From contig JACKMK010000001.1 in NCBI GenBank assembly GCA_024235395.1, positions 124,001-188,000 of the forward strand: DNA of 64,000 bases, written 5' to 3'. Within the stretch, counting starts at the first letter, position 1, and every line of letters starts with the position of its first letter. Below, piece by piece: positions 1 through 8,596 of the stretch. Source of the stretch: Chromatiaceae bacterium. Its GTDB lineage: Bacteria; Pseudomonadota; Gammaproteobacteria; Chromatiales; Chromatiaceae. The position numbers and the translations under genes were made by a program. The notes under the pieces are model-generated. The model had not been told where the DNA came from, searched no databases, and was given only the letters and a program-made list of their open reading frames with translations.

Positions 1-2
1 GC

Positions 3-1979
3 TTCTGGGCGAAGTGGGAACTGGTGATGCAGTTGTCGGCCGGCGGCATGCAGTTCTGGGTCGCAGTGATACTGATCGGTTCGCTGTTCGAGGCCGTCTA
101 TCTGTTCCGCTGGTTCGGGCGCGCCATGCAGGCGCATTCGGTGGGCGCCGGCGAACCCGCGTCATCGCTGCTGATGCCGGTGCTGGTCGCGATCCTCGGG
201 CTGTTCGGCACCGGGCATCTGATCGCCCAGACGATGGGAGTGCATACCGTGCCGGCCCTGCTGCCCGTTTACGCAGCGCTGGCGTTGAGCCTGCTCGACG
301 GTCTACCCGGGCGCATCAAGGCCGTGCTCACCCTGTTGGTCGTCGCGCTCTACAGCTACCTGGTCATCCCGACGCTGGTCGGATTGCAGGGGCTGTTCGG
401 GCTGATGCTGCTCGGGGGCGGCCTGGTGATCACGGTCGCCAGCCTGTACCGAAGCGACGCCCGTCCCGCGTACTTCCCGCTGCTGACCATGCTGTTGCTG
501 GCGTTCGGCAACCTGGTCGGCGCGGAGACCAGCCTGGCATTCTTCCTTGCCTGGGAATTCATCACGATCAGTTCATACCTGTTGCTGTGCCTGGGCCGTG
601 ACGCCGGTCCGGTCACCCTGCCGTACCTCGTGTTCTCGCTGGCTTCGGCATTCCTGCTGCTGGCCGGTTTTGGCATCGCGTACGCGGAAACCGGGTCGCT
701 GGCACTGGCCGATCTCGATCAGGTCGGGGAACTGGGAGGCGTGGTGCTCGCCTTGCTGTTGGCCGGTTTCCTCACCAAGGCGGGGGCGCTCGGTGTGCAT
801 GTCTGGCTGCCCGGCGCCTACGCCGAGGCCGACGACGACGTCTCGGCGATGCTGTCCGCCGTGCTCGGCAAGGCCGCGATCTTCGGCCTCTTCCTGGCCG
901 TGGTTCACCTCGGCTTTGCCAGCGGCAGCGACACGGTGCTGTACCTGCTTGGATGGATCGGCCTGCTGACCGCATTCTTCGGCGCCTTGATGGCCGTGTT
1001 CCAGGAGGACATCAAGCGCCTGCTGGCGTATTCCAGCATGGGCCAGGTCGGCTACATGATCGCCGCGCTGGCGACCGGCACCCATCTCGGCTGGCTCGCG
1101 GGCGGCTATCTGGCGGTCAACCACCTGCTGTTCAAGGGGCTGCTGTTCCTGGTGGCCGCAGGCGTCATCCTGCGTACCGGCCAGCGCGAGATGTACCGCA
1201 TGGGCGGGTTGATCCAGAACATGCCGTGGAGCTTCACCGCAATGCTGATCGGTATCATCGCGTTGTCCGGCGTGCCACCGCTGACGGGCTTCGGTGGCAA
1301 ATGGCTGATATTCAATGCATTACTGGAGAGGGGCTGGCACTGGCAGGCCGGCCTGGCGTTCTTTGCCAGCGCGGTCGCCTTCCTGTACCTGTTCCGCATG
1401 ATCCACACCGTATTCCTCGGCCAGCGCAAACATGTCCACAGGGACCTGGGCGAGGCGCCGCTGGCGTTGATCGTGCCGCAGATGGCTCTGGTACTTGTGA
1501 TCGTGGCGCTTTCGGTGCAGCCGAACTGGCTGGTCGGCCCGGTCGCAGGGATCCTGGCGGACTATCTGCCGCAGACCCTGGTGGTCGACGGCACCCTGGT
1601 GCAGAGTGGGTTGGGATATTGGGACGGTTTCATGATCATCAACGTGGTCGGTGCCGTGTTCATGGTTCCACTGCTCATGCTGTTGGTTTTTTCGACGTTC
1701 ATGCGTGTTCAACGTGTCAAACAGTTCAACATCGTGTTTGCCGCCGAACGCCCGGAGTCACCCGAAACCACGCATTACGCCTACGATTTCTACCGTTTTT
1801 ACGACCGTGCCCTGGGTTTTCTGGTGGTACCCAGGGCAACGGCGTTCTGGAACGGGGTCGCGGAATGGAGTCACTCGCTCGGTAGCGGGCTGCGGGTGTT
1901 CTACACCGGCAACGGCCAGACCTATGCCCTGTATGTTCTTTTGTATGTCGCCCTGCTGCACTTCGCCGTCGGAGGTTAG
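3..1979 (+). CDS. NuoL/NuoM-like proton-translocating subunit of a complex-I/group-4 hydrogenase-like complex (5' end outside window)
   Basis: Partial at the left edge: the frame is open from base 3 (FWAKWELV...), so the true start lies upstream. The visible part, about 658 residues, is a polytopic antiporter-like membrane protein of the NuoL/NuoM/MrpA-D family. Residues expected in the proton path are present: a Glu in WEFITISSYLL (about visible codon 185), a Lys in FLTKAGALGVHVWLP (about codon 259), then EDIKRLLAYSSMGQVGYM and HLLFKGLLFL with another buried Lys. The gene lies 5 bp before the NuoH-like gene and begins the visible part of a six-gene operon. By family it should couple electron transfer in the peripheral arm to proton or sodium movement. 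HyfF, EchA or MrpD labels would be equally possible; the exact subfamily cannot be fixed without a tree. Confidence 0.88.
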   Translation, partial: FWAKWELVMQLSAGGMQFWVAVILIGSLFEAVYLFRWFGRAMQAHSVGAGEPASSLLMPVLVAILGLFGTGHLIAQTMGVHTVPALLPVYAALALSLLDGLPGRIKAVLTLLVVALYSYLVIPTLVGLQGLFGLMLLGGGLVITVASLYRSDARPAYFPLLTMLLLAFGNLVGAETSLAFFLAWEFITISSYLLLCLGRDAGPVTLPYLVFSLASAFLLLAGFGIAYAETGSLALADLDQVGELGGVVLALLLAGFLTKAGALGVHVWLPGAYAEADDDVSAMLSAVLGKAAIFGLFLAVVHLGFASGSDTVLYLLGWIGLLTAFFGALMAVFQEDIKRLLAYSSMGQVGYMIAALATGTHLGWLAGGYLAVNHLLFKGLLFLVAAGVILRTGQREMYRMGGLIQNMPWSFTAMLIGIIALSGVPPLTGFGGKWLIFNALLERGWHWQAGLAFFASAVAFLYLFRMIHTVFLGQRKHVHRDLGEAPLALIVPQMALVLVIVALSVQPNWLVGPVAGILADYLPQTLVVDGTLVQSGLGYWDGFMIINVVGAVFMVPLLMLLVFSTFMRVQRVKQFNIVFAAERPESPETTHYAYDFYRFYDRALGFLVVPRATAFWNGVAEWSHSLGSGLRVFYTGNGQTYALYVLLYVALLHFAVGG

Positions 1980-1984
1980 GCCCG

Positions 1985-2908
1985 ATGTATGACTGGCCGC
2001 TGCAGATCAGTTATTTCGTACTGAACCTGACGATCATCGGGCTCTACGGCATGCTCTTGTCCGGTATCGTTGCGCGCACGCTCGCCAAGGTACAGGGACG
2101 CATCGGCATCCCCGTGTATCAGCCGTTCCTCGATCTCTTCAAGAACCTGGGTAAACGCACCGCCGTCAGCCACGGCTCGATGTTCTACCTCGGCCCCGTG
2201 TTCCGCTTGGCCGGCGGGATCGGCACCCTGGCGTTTGTCCCCGTGCTGTACGGCAGCGACATGTTCAGCAACTTCAATTTCGCCGGCGATCTCCTGCTGG
2301 CGATGTACTTCATGTTCTTCGGCCAGCTGGGCATGGCGATGGGGGCCGGCGAGAGCGGGCATCCGTTCAGCGCGATCGGTGTCGCCCGCGGTCTCGGCCA
2401 GATGACCGCTTACGAGGTGCCATTCGCGTTGGCGATCATCGCGGTCGTCGTGCAATACGACACCCTGTCGATCAGCGAGATCGTCGCGGCCCAGCAAGGC
2501 GGCGTCCTCGACTGGACCCTGTTCACGAACCCGCTGGCGGTTGTCGCAGCGATGATCGCGTTTCTGGGCATGACCGGTTATTCGCCGTTCGACGTCACCA
2601 TGGCGCCCAACGAGATCCCGATCGGTCCACCGACCGAGTATCACAGCTCGTATCTGGCGATGATGACGATGAACCGCGCGGTATTCACCGGTGCCAAACT
2701 CGTGCTGTTCATGGATCTTTTTTTTGGTGGTGCCACCAACCTGGTCGAACTCGTCATAAAGACGTGGGCGATCTACATGGTGGCGGTTATCGTCGGCGCG
2801 GCCTTCCCGCGGTTCCGTGTCGATCAGTCGATCCGTTTCTTCCTGCGTTATCCGACACTGATCGGTATCGTTGCCATCGCCTATACCCAGGCCTTTCTGT
2901 TGGCCTGA
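1985..2908 (+). CDS. NuoH/EchB/HycD-like membrane anchor subunit
   Basis: A 307-residue, very hydrophobic protein matching the respiratory-chain NADH dehydrogenase subunit 1 / HycD family. The cytoplasmic loop near residues 35-60 (GRIGIPVYQPFLDLFKNLGK) resembles the conserved loop that docks the peripheral arm. The later loop FDVTMAPNEIPIGPPTEYHS carries acidic residues at the place of the complex I E-channel loop. In complex I this subunit connects the quinone or active-site cavity to the antiporter-like subunits. The ATG follows the NuoL-like stop by 5 bp and the next gene starts 21 bp after its stop, so it is cotranscribed. The loop looks closer to HycD/EchB than to canonical NuoH; this is judged by eye. 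Confidence 0.88.
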   Translation: MYDWPLQISYFVLNLTIIGLYGMLLSGIVARTLAKVQGRIGIPVYQPFLDLFKNLGKRTAVSHGSMFYLGPVFRLAGGIGTLAFVPVLYGSDMFSNFNFAGDLLLAMYFMFFGQLGMAMGAGESGHPFSAIGVARGLGQMTAYEVPFALAIIAVVVQYDTLSISEIVAAQQGGVLDWTLFTNPLAVVAAMIAFLGMTGYSPFDVTMAPNEIPIGPPTEYHSSYLAMMTMNRAVFTGAKLVLFMDLFFGGATNLVELVIKTWAIYMVAVIVGAAFPRFRVDQSIRFFLRYPTLIGIVAIAYTQAFLLA

Positions 2909-2929
2909 GCACGGTAAGGAGGAATTGCC

Positions 2930-3562
2930 ATGGACAAACTTCCGCAGACCCTCGGACCCTTGCCAAACCTTGGATTGAGCCCGGAGGACCGCGATCTTTT
3001 CTCTGACGCCCGGCCTGTGCCCTACGAGCCGTACCCGGTCGCGGTGGTCGAGAAGTTCGTCAACTGGGTGCGCGCCAACTCCCTGTGGATACTCGCGTTC
3101 GGCACCGGTTGCGGCGCGGTCGAGCTGAATCCATTGATGACCGCCCGCTTCGATGCCTACCGCATGGGCGTACAGATGCGCCCTACCCCGCGCCAGGCCT
3201 CGGTATTCATTATCGGCGGCTACGCCTCGGTGAAGACGTTGAAACGGATCATCCGCTCTTACGAGCAGATGCAGGGGCCGAAGTTCGTCGTGTGTCTCGG
3301 TATCTGTCCGATCAACGGCGGCATGTACTGGGACAGCTACAACACGGTCAACAAATTTGATGAGTACCTGCCGGTCGATCTGTACATAACGGGATGCATG
3401 CCGAGGCCCGAGGTGCTGATGGCCGGCGTTCTCGAGTTGAAGAAGAAGATCAAGGAAGGGCGCGCAGACGGCGCGAACCGCTACATCGAGAATTTCGAGT
3501 GGTACAAAGCCAATCAGCGACGCGTGATCAAGGATTGGAACATGCCCGATTACAACTGGTGA
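2930..3562 (+). CDS. NuoB-like iron-sulfur subunit with an altered cluster-N2 motif
   Basis: A 210-residue homologue of NuoB / group-4 hydrogenase small subunit. NuoB holds cluster N2 with a tandem Cys pair plus two further cysteines. Here the first motif reads FGTGCGAVEL, where canonical NuoB has CCAVEM, so the second tandem Cys is Gly. The other two ligand positions are kept: GICPINGGMYWDSY and ITGCMPRPEVLMAG. An extra Cys sits just before the second motif (VVCLGIC). It is not the CxxC of [NiFe] hydrogenases either. The start is ATG 2930, preceded by AAGGAGG at 2916-2922. Codons TGC GGC GCG GTC are clear in the DNA, so the Cys-to-Gly change is not a frame artefact. Confidence 0.87.
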   Translation: MDKLPQTLGPLPNLGLSPEDRDLFSDARPVPYEPYPVAVVEKFVNWVRANSLWILAFGTGCGAVELNPLMTARFDAYRMGVQMRPTPRQASVFIIGGYASVKTLKRIIRSYEQMQGPKFVVCLGICPINGGMYWDSYNTVNKFDEYLPVDLYITGCMPRPEVLMAGVLELKKKIKEGRADGANRYIENFEWYKANQRRVIKDWNMPDYNW

Positions 3563-3567
3563 CGACG

Positions 3568-4131
3568 ATGACGACCGCGACCGAGCTGCTGGCGGCATTC
3601 GCCAGAAACTTTTCGATCAGCGAGATTCACGAGCAGAAGCCCGAGCTGACCCTGTTCAAGGTGCCCAAGGAGCAGGCGGTCCGGTTGTTGCGCGAACTGC
3701 GCGACGACGCCGGCTACACGCACCTGGCATTCCTCACCAATATCGACTACATCGAGCGCGGGGTCTTCACCCTGACCTACATGCTGCACAATTACGCTGC
3801 ACGGCATTCTATCGGTATGCATGTGGATCTCGACCGCAACCATGCCGAGATGGAATCGATCCACAACCTCTGGGCCCAAGCGGCCACCTACCAACGTGAG
3901 CTGCGCGAGATGTACGGCATCCGTTTTCCCGGAAGCCCGCGACTCGACGACGACTTTTGCCTGGAGGGCTGGGATCAGATCCCGCCGATGCGCAAGGAAT
4001 TCGATACCGCTGCGTTCAGCCTCGAACGTTTCTACAGCCGCGAAGGACGCGGAACCGAGGATCCACGCGAGCATATGAAGCAGCAGATGTATCCCACGCA
4101 TACCGACAAACCATCGTCGGGGAGCCATTGA
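3568..4131 (+). CDS. NuoC-like 30-kDa subunit
   Basis: A 187-residue homologue of the complex I 30-kDa subunit. The family signature is visible in YQRELREMYGIRFPGSPRL followed by a conserved W/P stretch (EGWDQIPPMRKEFD). In complex I this subunit packs against NuoD and NuoB and has no cofactor of its own. ATG 3568 is chosen as start because it lies just after the NuoB-like stop (3560-3562); an overlapping GTG at 3559 is the alternative. The stop at 4129-4131 is immediately followed by the NuoD-like start, so NuoC and NuoD are separate proteins here, unlike the NuoCD fusion of enterobacteria. Confidence 0.88.
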   Translation: MTTATELLAAFARNFSISEIHEQKPELTLFKVPKEQAVRLLRELRDDAGYTHLAFLTNIDYIERGVFTLTYMLHNYAARHSIGMHVDLDRNHAEMESIHNLWAQAATYQRELREMYGIRFPGSPRLDDDFCLEGWDQIPPMRKEFDTAAFSLERFYSREGRGTEDPREHMKQQMYPTHTDKPSSGSH

Positions 4132-4133
4132 CC

Positions 4134-5270
4134 GTGTTCGAGCCGAATCCGCCCGTCGATCTGAGTTCCGGCAAGTACCTGAAGCTCTGGCAGGGACCGC
4201 AGCACCCGGGCATCACCGGCAACATGGCACTTGAACTCACGACGCTCGGGGACGAGGTCGTCGAATGCACGACGCACGTCGGTTACCTGCACCGCGGCTT
4301 CGAAAAGCTGATGGAGCGGCGCACCTTTATCCAGAACTTTCCCATCGTCTGCCGCATCGCGGTGCCCGAACCGACTTTCAACGAATACCTGTATGCCGCT
4401 GTCGTCGAGGAACTGGCCGGCATCGAGTCACCCGAGCGTGCCGAGTGGATCCGCACACTGAACCTGGAGCTGATGCGACTGGCCAGCTACCTGATGTGGC
4501 TGGGCGGAATCGGCGCGGCGTTCGGCCAGGGAACCGTGTACCAGTGGACGGTCACCCACCGCGACTACATCCTCGACCTGTTCGAAGAGATGACCGGCGC
4601 GCGGGTGTATCACATGTACATCGTGCCGGGCGGCGTGCGCGGTCGCCTGCCCGACGGTTTCGAGGATCGATGCCGTGACGTGCTCAACCGGGTCGAGAAA
4701 CTGTTGTTCGACGTGGAGAAGGTGTTGTTCAACAACGTCGTCTTCAAGGCCCGCACCAAGGGGCTGGGCCATATTCCGAAGGAAATGGTCGACCCGTACG
4801 GCATCACCGGACCGAATCAGCGCGCCGCGGGTTTTGCGCGTGACCTGCGCAAAGATGAGCCCTACCTGGTCTACGACCAGCTCGAATTCGATTTGATCAC
4901 GGCGACCGAATCGGATACCTACGCCCGTTCCTGGGTCCGTTATCAGGAAATGCACCAGGGTATCCGGATATTGCGCCAATGCCTCGACCGCATGCCGAAG
5001 GACGGCCCGTTCCAGGCCCGGATGCCCAATGTACTGCATTGGCAGGTGCCGGCCGGCGAGACCTATGTGAAAGCGGAGTGCACACGCGGCGAGTACGGCT
5101 ATTACATGGTGACCGACGGCAGCGAATACGTACGCCGGGTGCATGTACGTGGCCCGAGCTACACACACGCGATCGCCCTGATGGAAAAGCTCGCCGTGGG
5201 TACCAACATCGCCGACATCGCCGGGCTGATGGTGTCGCTGCACACCTATCCGCCTGAGATCGAGAGGTAG
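4134..5270 (+). CDS. NuoD-like (49-kDa / hydrogenase large-subunit-like) protein lacking known active-site ligands
   Basis: A 378-residue NuoD-family protein starting at GTG 4134, with GGGGAG at 4119-4124 as ribosome site (TTG 4128 is an alternative). Family landmarks are WQGPQHPG near the N-terminus, ELAGIESPERAEWIRTL, and IVPGGVRGRLPDGF. The two CxxC pairs that bind Ni-Fe in hydrogenases are absent (only a lone Cys in FPIVCRI), so it is not a hydrogenase. The complex I quinone ligands also look changed: the usual QHPxTHG reads QHPGITG, and the Tyr of the RxDY motif aligns with Val (CRIAVPEP). This resembles the energy-converting-hydrogenase-related (Ehr) group, whose substrate is unclear. 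The alignment is by eye. Confidence 0.87.
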   Translation: MFEPNPPVDLSSGKYLKLWQGPQHPGITGNMALELTTLGDEVVECTTHVGYLHRGFEKLMERRTFIQNFPIVCRIAVPEPTFNEYLYAAVVEELAGIESPERAEWIRTLNLELMRLASYLMWLGGIGAAFGQGTVYQWTVTHRDYILDLFEEMTGARVYHMYIVPGGVRGRLPDGFEDRCRDVLNRVEKLLFDVEKVLFNNVVFKARTKGLGHIPKEMVDPYGITGPNQRAAGFARDLRKDEPYLVYDQLEFDLITATESDTYARSWVRYQEMHQGIRILRQCLDRMPKDGPFQARMPNVLHWQVPAGETYVKAECTRGEYGYYMVTDGSEYVRRVHVRGPSYTHAIALMEKLAVGTNIADIAGLMVSLHTYPPEIER

Positions 5271-5275
5271 CGTCG

Positions 5276-7060
5276 ATGAGCCTTAAAGACCTGATCTCGC
5301 CGTTCTACGTCTGGCAGCGTGCGTTCGAAAAACCATACACGCAGAAGCGCCCGATCGAGGAGCGACCCGGCGCACCGCGTTACCGCGGGTTTCACATGAA
5401 CAGCGAGGACTGCATCGGCTGCGGTACCTGCGAGTCGATCTGCCAGAACCGTGCGATTGACATGGTCGCGGTCGAGGGGCTGGAACCGCGGCCCGGTGAC
5501 AGCGGCCTGCGGCCACGTTTCGACTATGGACGCTGTTGCTGGTGCGCGCTGTGCGTCGACATCTGCACCACCCGTTCGCTGCGTCTGAGCAATCACTACG
5601 CCTGGGTGACCGAGGACCCCGACGCCTTCCATTTCACCGCGGGCACCGACCCGATGCCGTGGAACGAGAACCAGTACGGCTATCGGCGCGATGACGATTA
5701 CCATCTGCTGGTGCACGACCGCGTCGAGATGGACGCGCTGACCGCCGAGCAGAGCGTGCAGGGCTTCGACGAGGTGATGAAGGGCTATACCGAAGAGCAG
5801 GCGGTCCTCGAAGCCGACCGTTGCGTCGAATGCGGCATCTGCGTCGCGACCTGTCCGGCGCACATGGCGATCCCCGACTATATCCGCACGGTGCGCCAGC
5901 GCGACTACGAGGCCGGGCTGCGTCTGCTCTACGAGACCAATCCCTTCTCGTCCACCTGCGGACGCATCTGCACCCATCGCTGCGAGACGGTCTGTGTCAT
6001 GGGATACCAGGGCGACCCAATTGCAATCCGCTGGCTGAAGCGCGCGATCGTCGACCGGGTGCCACGCGAGCGCTATCGGGAGATTCTCGACGACAAGATC
6101 GTCGACAACGATCACCGGGTCGCCGTGATTGGGGCAGGACCGGGCGGCATGAGCGCGGCCTACTACCTGCGTCGCCTGGGCTACGCGGTGACCGTGTATG
6201 AAGCCCAGAGCCGCGCCGGAGGCATGCTGCGGTATGGTGTGCCCTCGTACCGCCTGCCGGACGATCAGCTCGACAAGGATATCGAATACATCCGTTCCCT
6301 GGGCGTCGACGTCAAATTCAACACGCACATTGGACGCGACGTGGCTTTCGGCCAACTGATGGACGACTACGATGCCGTGTTTCTCGCGGTCGGACTGAAC
6401 CAGCCCTCGGCGCTGCGCATCCAGGGGGAAGAACATCCACGGGTGCTGTCCGGGCTGAAAGTGCTCGACGACGTGGCCAACGGGCTCGATCCGGGTATCG
6501 GCAAACGTGTGGCGGTAATCGGTGGCGGTAACGTGGCGATGGATGCCGCGCGGGTCTCGCGCCGGCTGGGCGCCGAGGTCACGGTGCTGTACCGTCGGCG
6601 CATCGAAGACATGCCGGCCGATCCGGAGGAGATCCACGAATCGCAGGCCGAGGGCTGCACGCTGGTACAGCAGGCCATTCCGGTCGAGATCAGGGATGCG
6701 GACTCGAAGGACCAGGTGGTGATCGTCTGGGGCGAAGCCGAGATGGTCGCCGACGACAAGGGTGGCCGCCCGCGACCGGTACTGCAGGAAGACCGGATGC
6801 ACGAAGAAACCTACGACTGCATCATCGCGGCGATCGGCCAGGGAGGACAGCTGGATTTCATTCCTGCCGAGTACCGCGATCAAATCGAATTCAAGTGGAA
6901 CAAGTTCGTTCCCGGTGAGTATCAGCAGACCGGGTTGCGTAAGCTCTTCGTCGGTGGCGATATTGCGAACAGCACGGCAGATGCGATCAGCGCCATCGAA
7001 GACGGCCACCACGCAGCGCGTGGTATCCACCGTCTACTGAGCGGGACGAACGATGCCTGA
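5276..7060 (+). CDS. Fusion of NuoI-type 2x[4Fe-4S] ferredoxin with GltD-type NAD(P)H oxidoreductase
   Basis: A 594-residue two-part protein. Residues about 40-105 are a NuoI-like ferredoxin with two CxxCxxC motifs (CIGCGTCESIC and CCWCALCVDIC). From about 165 it follows the glutamate-synthase small-chain plan: CVECGICVATCPAHMAIPDY, then TCGRICTHRCETVC for two more clusters; an FAD Rossmann motif GAGPGGMSAAYYLRRLGY at about 285; and an NAD(P)H Rossmann motif IGGGNVAMDAARVSRRLG at about 415, followed by YRRR, a sequence often linked to NADPH preference. No GltB-type large subunit is nearby. Placed last in the complex-I-like operon, it probably replaces NuoEFG as electron input (or output) and docks through the ferredoxin half. 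The direction and pyridine nucleotide are not known. Confidence 0.9.
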   Translation: MSLKDLISPFYVWQRAFEKPYTQKRPIEERPGAPRYRGFHMNSEDCIGCGTCESICQNRAIDMVAVEGLEPRPGDSGLRPRFDYGRCCWCALCVDICTTRSLRLSNHYAWVTEDPDAFHFTAGTDPMPWNENQYGYRRDDDYHLLVHDRVEMDALTAEQSVQGFDEVMKGYTEEQAVLEADRCVECGICVATCPAHMAIPDYIRTVRQRDYEAGLRLLYETNPFSSTCGRICTHRCETVCVMGYQGDPIAIRWLKRAIVDRVPRERYREILDDKIVDNDHRVAVIGAGPGGMSAAYYLRRLGYAVTVYEAQSRAGGMLRYGVPSYRLPDDQLDKDIEYIRSLGVDVKFNTHIGRDVAFGQLMDDYDAVFLAVGLNQPSALRIQGEEHPRVLSGLKVLDDVANGLDPGIGKRVAVIGGGNVAMDAARVSRRLGAEVTVLYRRRIEDMPADPEEIHESQAEGCTLVQQAIPVEIRDADSKDQVVIVWGEAEMVADDKGGRPRPVLQEDRMHEETYDCIIAAIGQGGQLDFIPAEYRDQIEFKWNKFVPGEYQQTGLRKLFVGGDIANSTADAISAIEDGHHAARGIHRLLSGTNDA

Positions 7061-7144
7061 GCCCAGATGCGACACTGTTTTGCTGGCACTGCCGGCAGGA
7101 TCGACCCAGCGACACAGTGGCGATTGCCGCAAAGGAGGTGACGC

Positions 7145-7591
7145 ATGAACACCGTGGACGAGATACTCGACTTCGCGATCGAACGTGAGCAACAGGCTGC
7201 GGACTTCTATAGCAATCTGGCCGAGCGCGCGAACAGTGCCTGGATGAAAGAAATGCTGTTGGGCTTCAGCCGCGAGGAGATGCGTCACAAAGGCAAACTG
7301 AAGTCGGTGAAACTCGGCGATCGCCTGCTCAATGCCGACCAGCACGTCCAGGACCTGAAGATCTCCGATTACCTGGTCGATGTGGAGGCGGCCGCCGACA
7401 TCAACCTGCAGGACGCGTTGATCGTCGCGATGAAACGCGAGAAGGCGGCCTACCGTCTGTACAGCGACATGGCGCACAAGATCGACGATCCCGAATTGAA
7501 GATGATGTTTCTCGGTCTGGCTCAGGAAGAAGCCAAGCACAAGCTGTATTTCGAGGTGCAATACGACGAACAGATCATGCGAGACAACTGA
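7145..7591 (+). CDS. Ferritin-like / rubrerythrin-type di-iron protein
   Basis: A 148-residue, all-helical protein with two internal halves, each carrying ExxH signatures of a ferritin-like four-helix bundle: EREQQAADFY...EEMRH and KREKAAYRLY...EEAKH. It lacks the C-terminal rubredoxin domain of classical rubrerythrin. Such proteins bind a di-iron site and often reduce peroxide or handle iron. A very strong ribosome site, AAAGGAGGTGA, precedes the ATG. It lies 84 bp after the NuoI-GltD fusion and 34 bp before transaldolase on the same strand, so it may belong to the operon. A protective role for the iron-sulfur-rich complex is inference. Confidence 0.85.
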   Translation: MNTVDEILDFAIEREQQAADFYSNLAERANSAWMKEMLLGFSREEMRHKGKLKSVKLGDRLLNADQHVQDLKISDYLVDVEAAADINLQDALIVAMKREKAAYRLYSDMAHKIDDPELKMMFLGLAQEEAKHKLYFEVQYDEQIMRDN

Positions 7592-7625
7592 TTAGTCTTC
7601 GCTTCATCTACCGCACGGAGTCTCG

Positions 7626-8585
7626 ATGAACAAGCTGGAACAACTCAAGGCAATGACCACGGTTGTTGCAGACACCGGCGATATCGATGCGATCGCCCAA
7701 TACACACCTACCGACGCCACGACCAATCCGTCGCTCCTGCTGAAAGCGGCCCAGCAAGCTCAATACGCCCATCTGCTCGATGACGCCATCGACCACGCCC
7801 GTTCGCGCAGCAACGCTATCGAGCAGATGTCGCGCGACATGATGGACAAACTGGCGGTCAACTTCGGTGCAGAGATTCTGAAGATTGTGCCCGGCCGCGT
7901 ATCCTCGGAGGTCGACGCGCGGTATTCGTTCGATACCGCAGCAACCATGGCGCACGCCGATCGCCTGATAGCGCTGTACCAACAAGCAGGCGTCGATGCG
8001 GACCGGATCTTGATCAAGATCGCGTCGACCTGGGAGGGAATCGCCGCCGCCGAGCAGCTGGAGCGCCGTGGCATCCATTGCAACCTGACGCTGATGTTCA
8101 GCATCGCTCAGGCGGTAGCCAGCGCGGAGGCAGGCGTGACGCTGATCTCGCCGTTCGTGGGACGGATAATGGATTGGTATAAAAAGGCCGAAGGTGTCGC
8201 GAGCTATGCGCCGGCCGACGATCCCGGCGTGAAGTCAGTCACCCGTATATACAACTACTACAAGTGCCACGGTTATCCGACCGTCGTGATGGGCGCCAGT
8301 TTTCGCAACAGCGACGAGATACTCCAGCTGGCCGGTTGCGACTACCTCACGATAGCGCCTTCATTGATGCAGGAGCTGCGCGACACCGAGGGCGAGGTGG
8401 CGCGCCACCTGGATCCCGAGCGGGCCCGCACCATGAAGGTCCCCACTGTGGCGGTCGACGAGGCGAATTTCCGCTGGCATATGAACGAAGACGCCATGGC
8501 GACGGAGAAACTGGCCGAAGGTATCCGCAACTTCACCAAGGACACCTTGAAGCTCGAGCAGTACGCCTGCCAGCAGTGTGCGTGA
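7626..8585 (+). CDS. tal: Transaldolase (TalB type)
   Basis: A 319-residue transaldolase, close to the 317 residues of E. coli TalB. It transfers a dihydroxyacetone unit between sedoheptulose-7-phosphate and glyceraldehyde-3-phosphate in the non-oxidative pentose phosphate pathway. The N-terminal motif TPTDATTNPSLLLKA is the family signature. The Schiff-base lysine lies in DRILIKIASTWEGI, and further conserved motifs are CNLTLMFS, SPFVGRIMDWY and VMGASFRN. It converges with zwf, with 11 bp between the two stop codons, so tal-zwf-gnd form a compact pentose phosphate locus. Confidence 0.96.
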   Translation: MNKLEQLKAMTTVVADTGDIDAIAQYTPTDATTNPSLLLKAAQQAQYAHLLDDAIDHARSRSNAIEQMSRDMMDKLAVNFGAEILKIVPGRVSSEVDARYSFDTAATMAHADRLIALYQQAGVDADRILIKIASTWEGIAAAEQLERRGIHCNLTLMFSIAQAVASAEAGVTLISPFVGRIMDWYKKAEGVASYAPADDPGVKSVTRIYNYYKCHGYPTVVMGASFRNSDEILQLAGCDYLTIAPSLMQELRDTEGEVARHLDPERARTMKVPTVAVDEANFRWHMNEDAMATEKLAEGIRNFTKDTLKLEQYACQQCA

Positions 8586-8596
8586 TTGGTGGCGTC

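Noticed and set aside
1976..3598. A 540-codon minus-strand frame across the NuoH- and NuoB-like genes
   Set aside because: It overlaps two certain genes and shows no protein-like pattern.
3957..4133. N-terminal extension of the NuoD-like protein
   Set aside because: The extra residues overlap NuoC, are not NuoD-like, and a good ribosome site lies before GTG 4134.
4134..5270. Calling the first operon a functional group-4 [NiFe] hydrogenase
   Set aside because: Both Ni-binding CxxC pairs are absent.
5246..7030. A 594-codon open frame on the minus strand, antisense to the NuoI-GltD fusion
   Set aside because: It mirrors the GC-rich sense gene, has low-complexity Arg/His/Asp-rich translation and no family features.
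5276..7060. Calling the fusion glutamate synthase small subunit
   Set aside because: No large subunit is nearby, the N-terminus is NuoI-like, and it lies in a complex-I-like operon.
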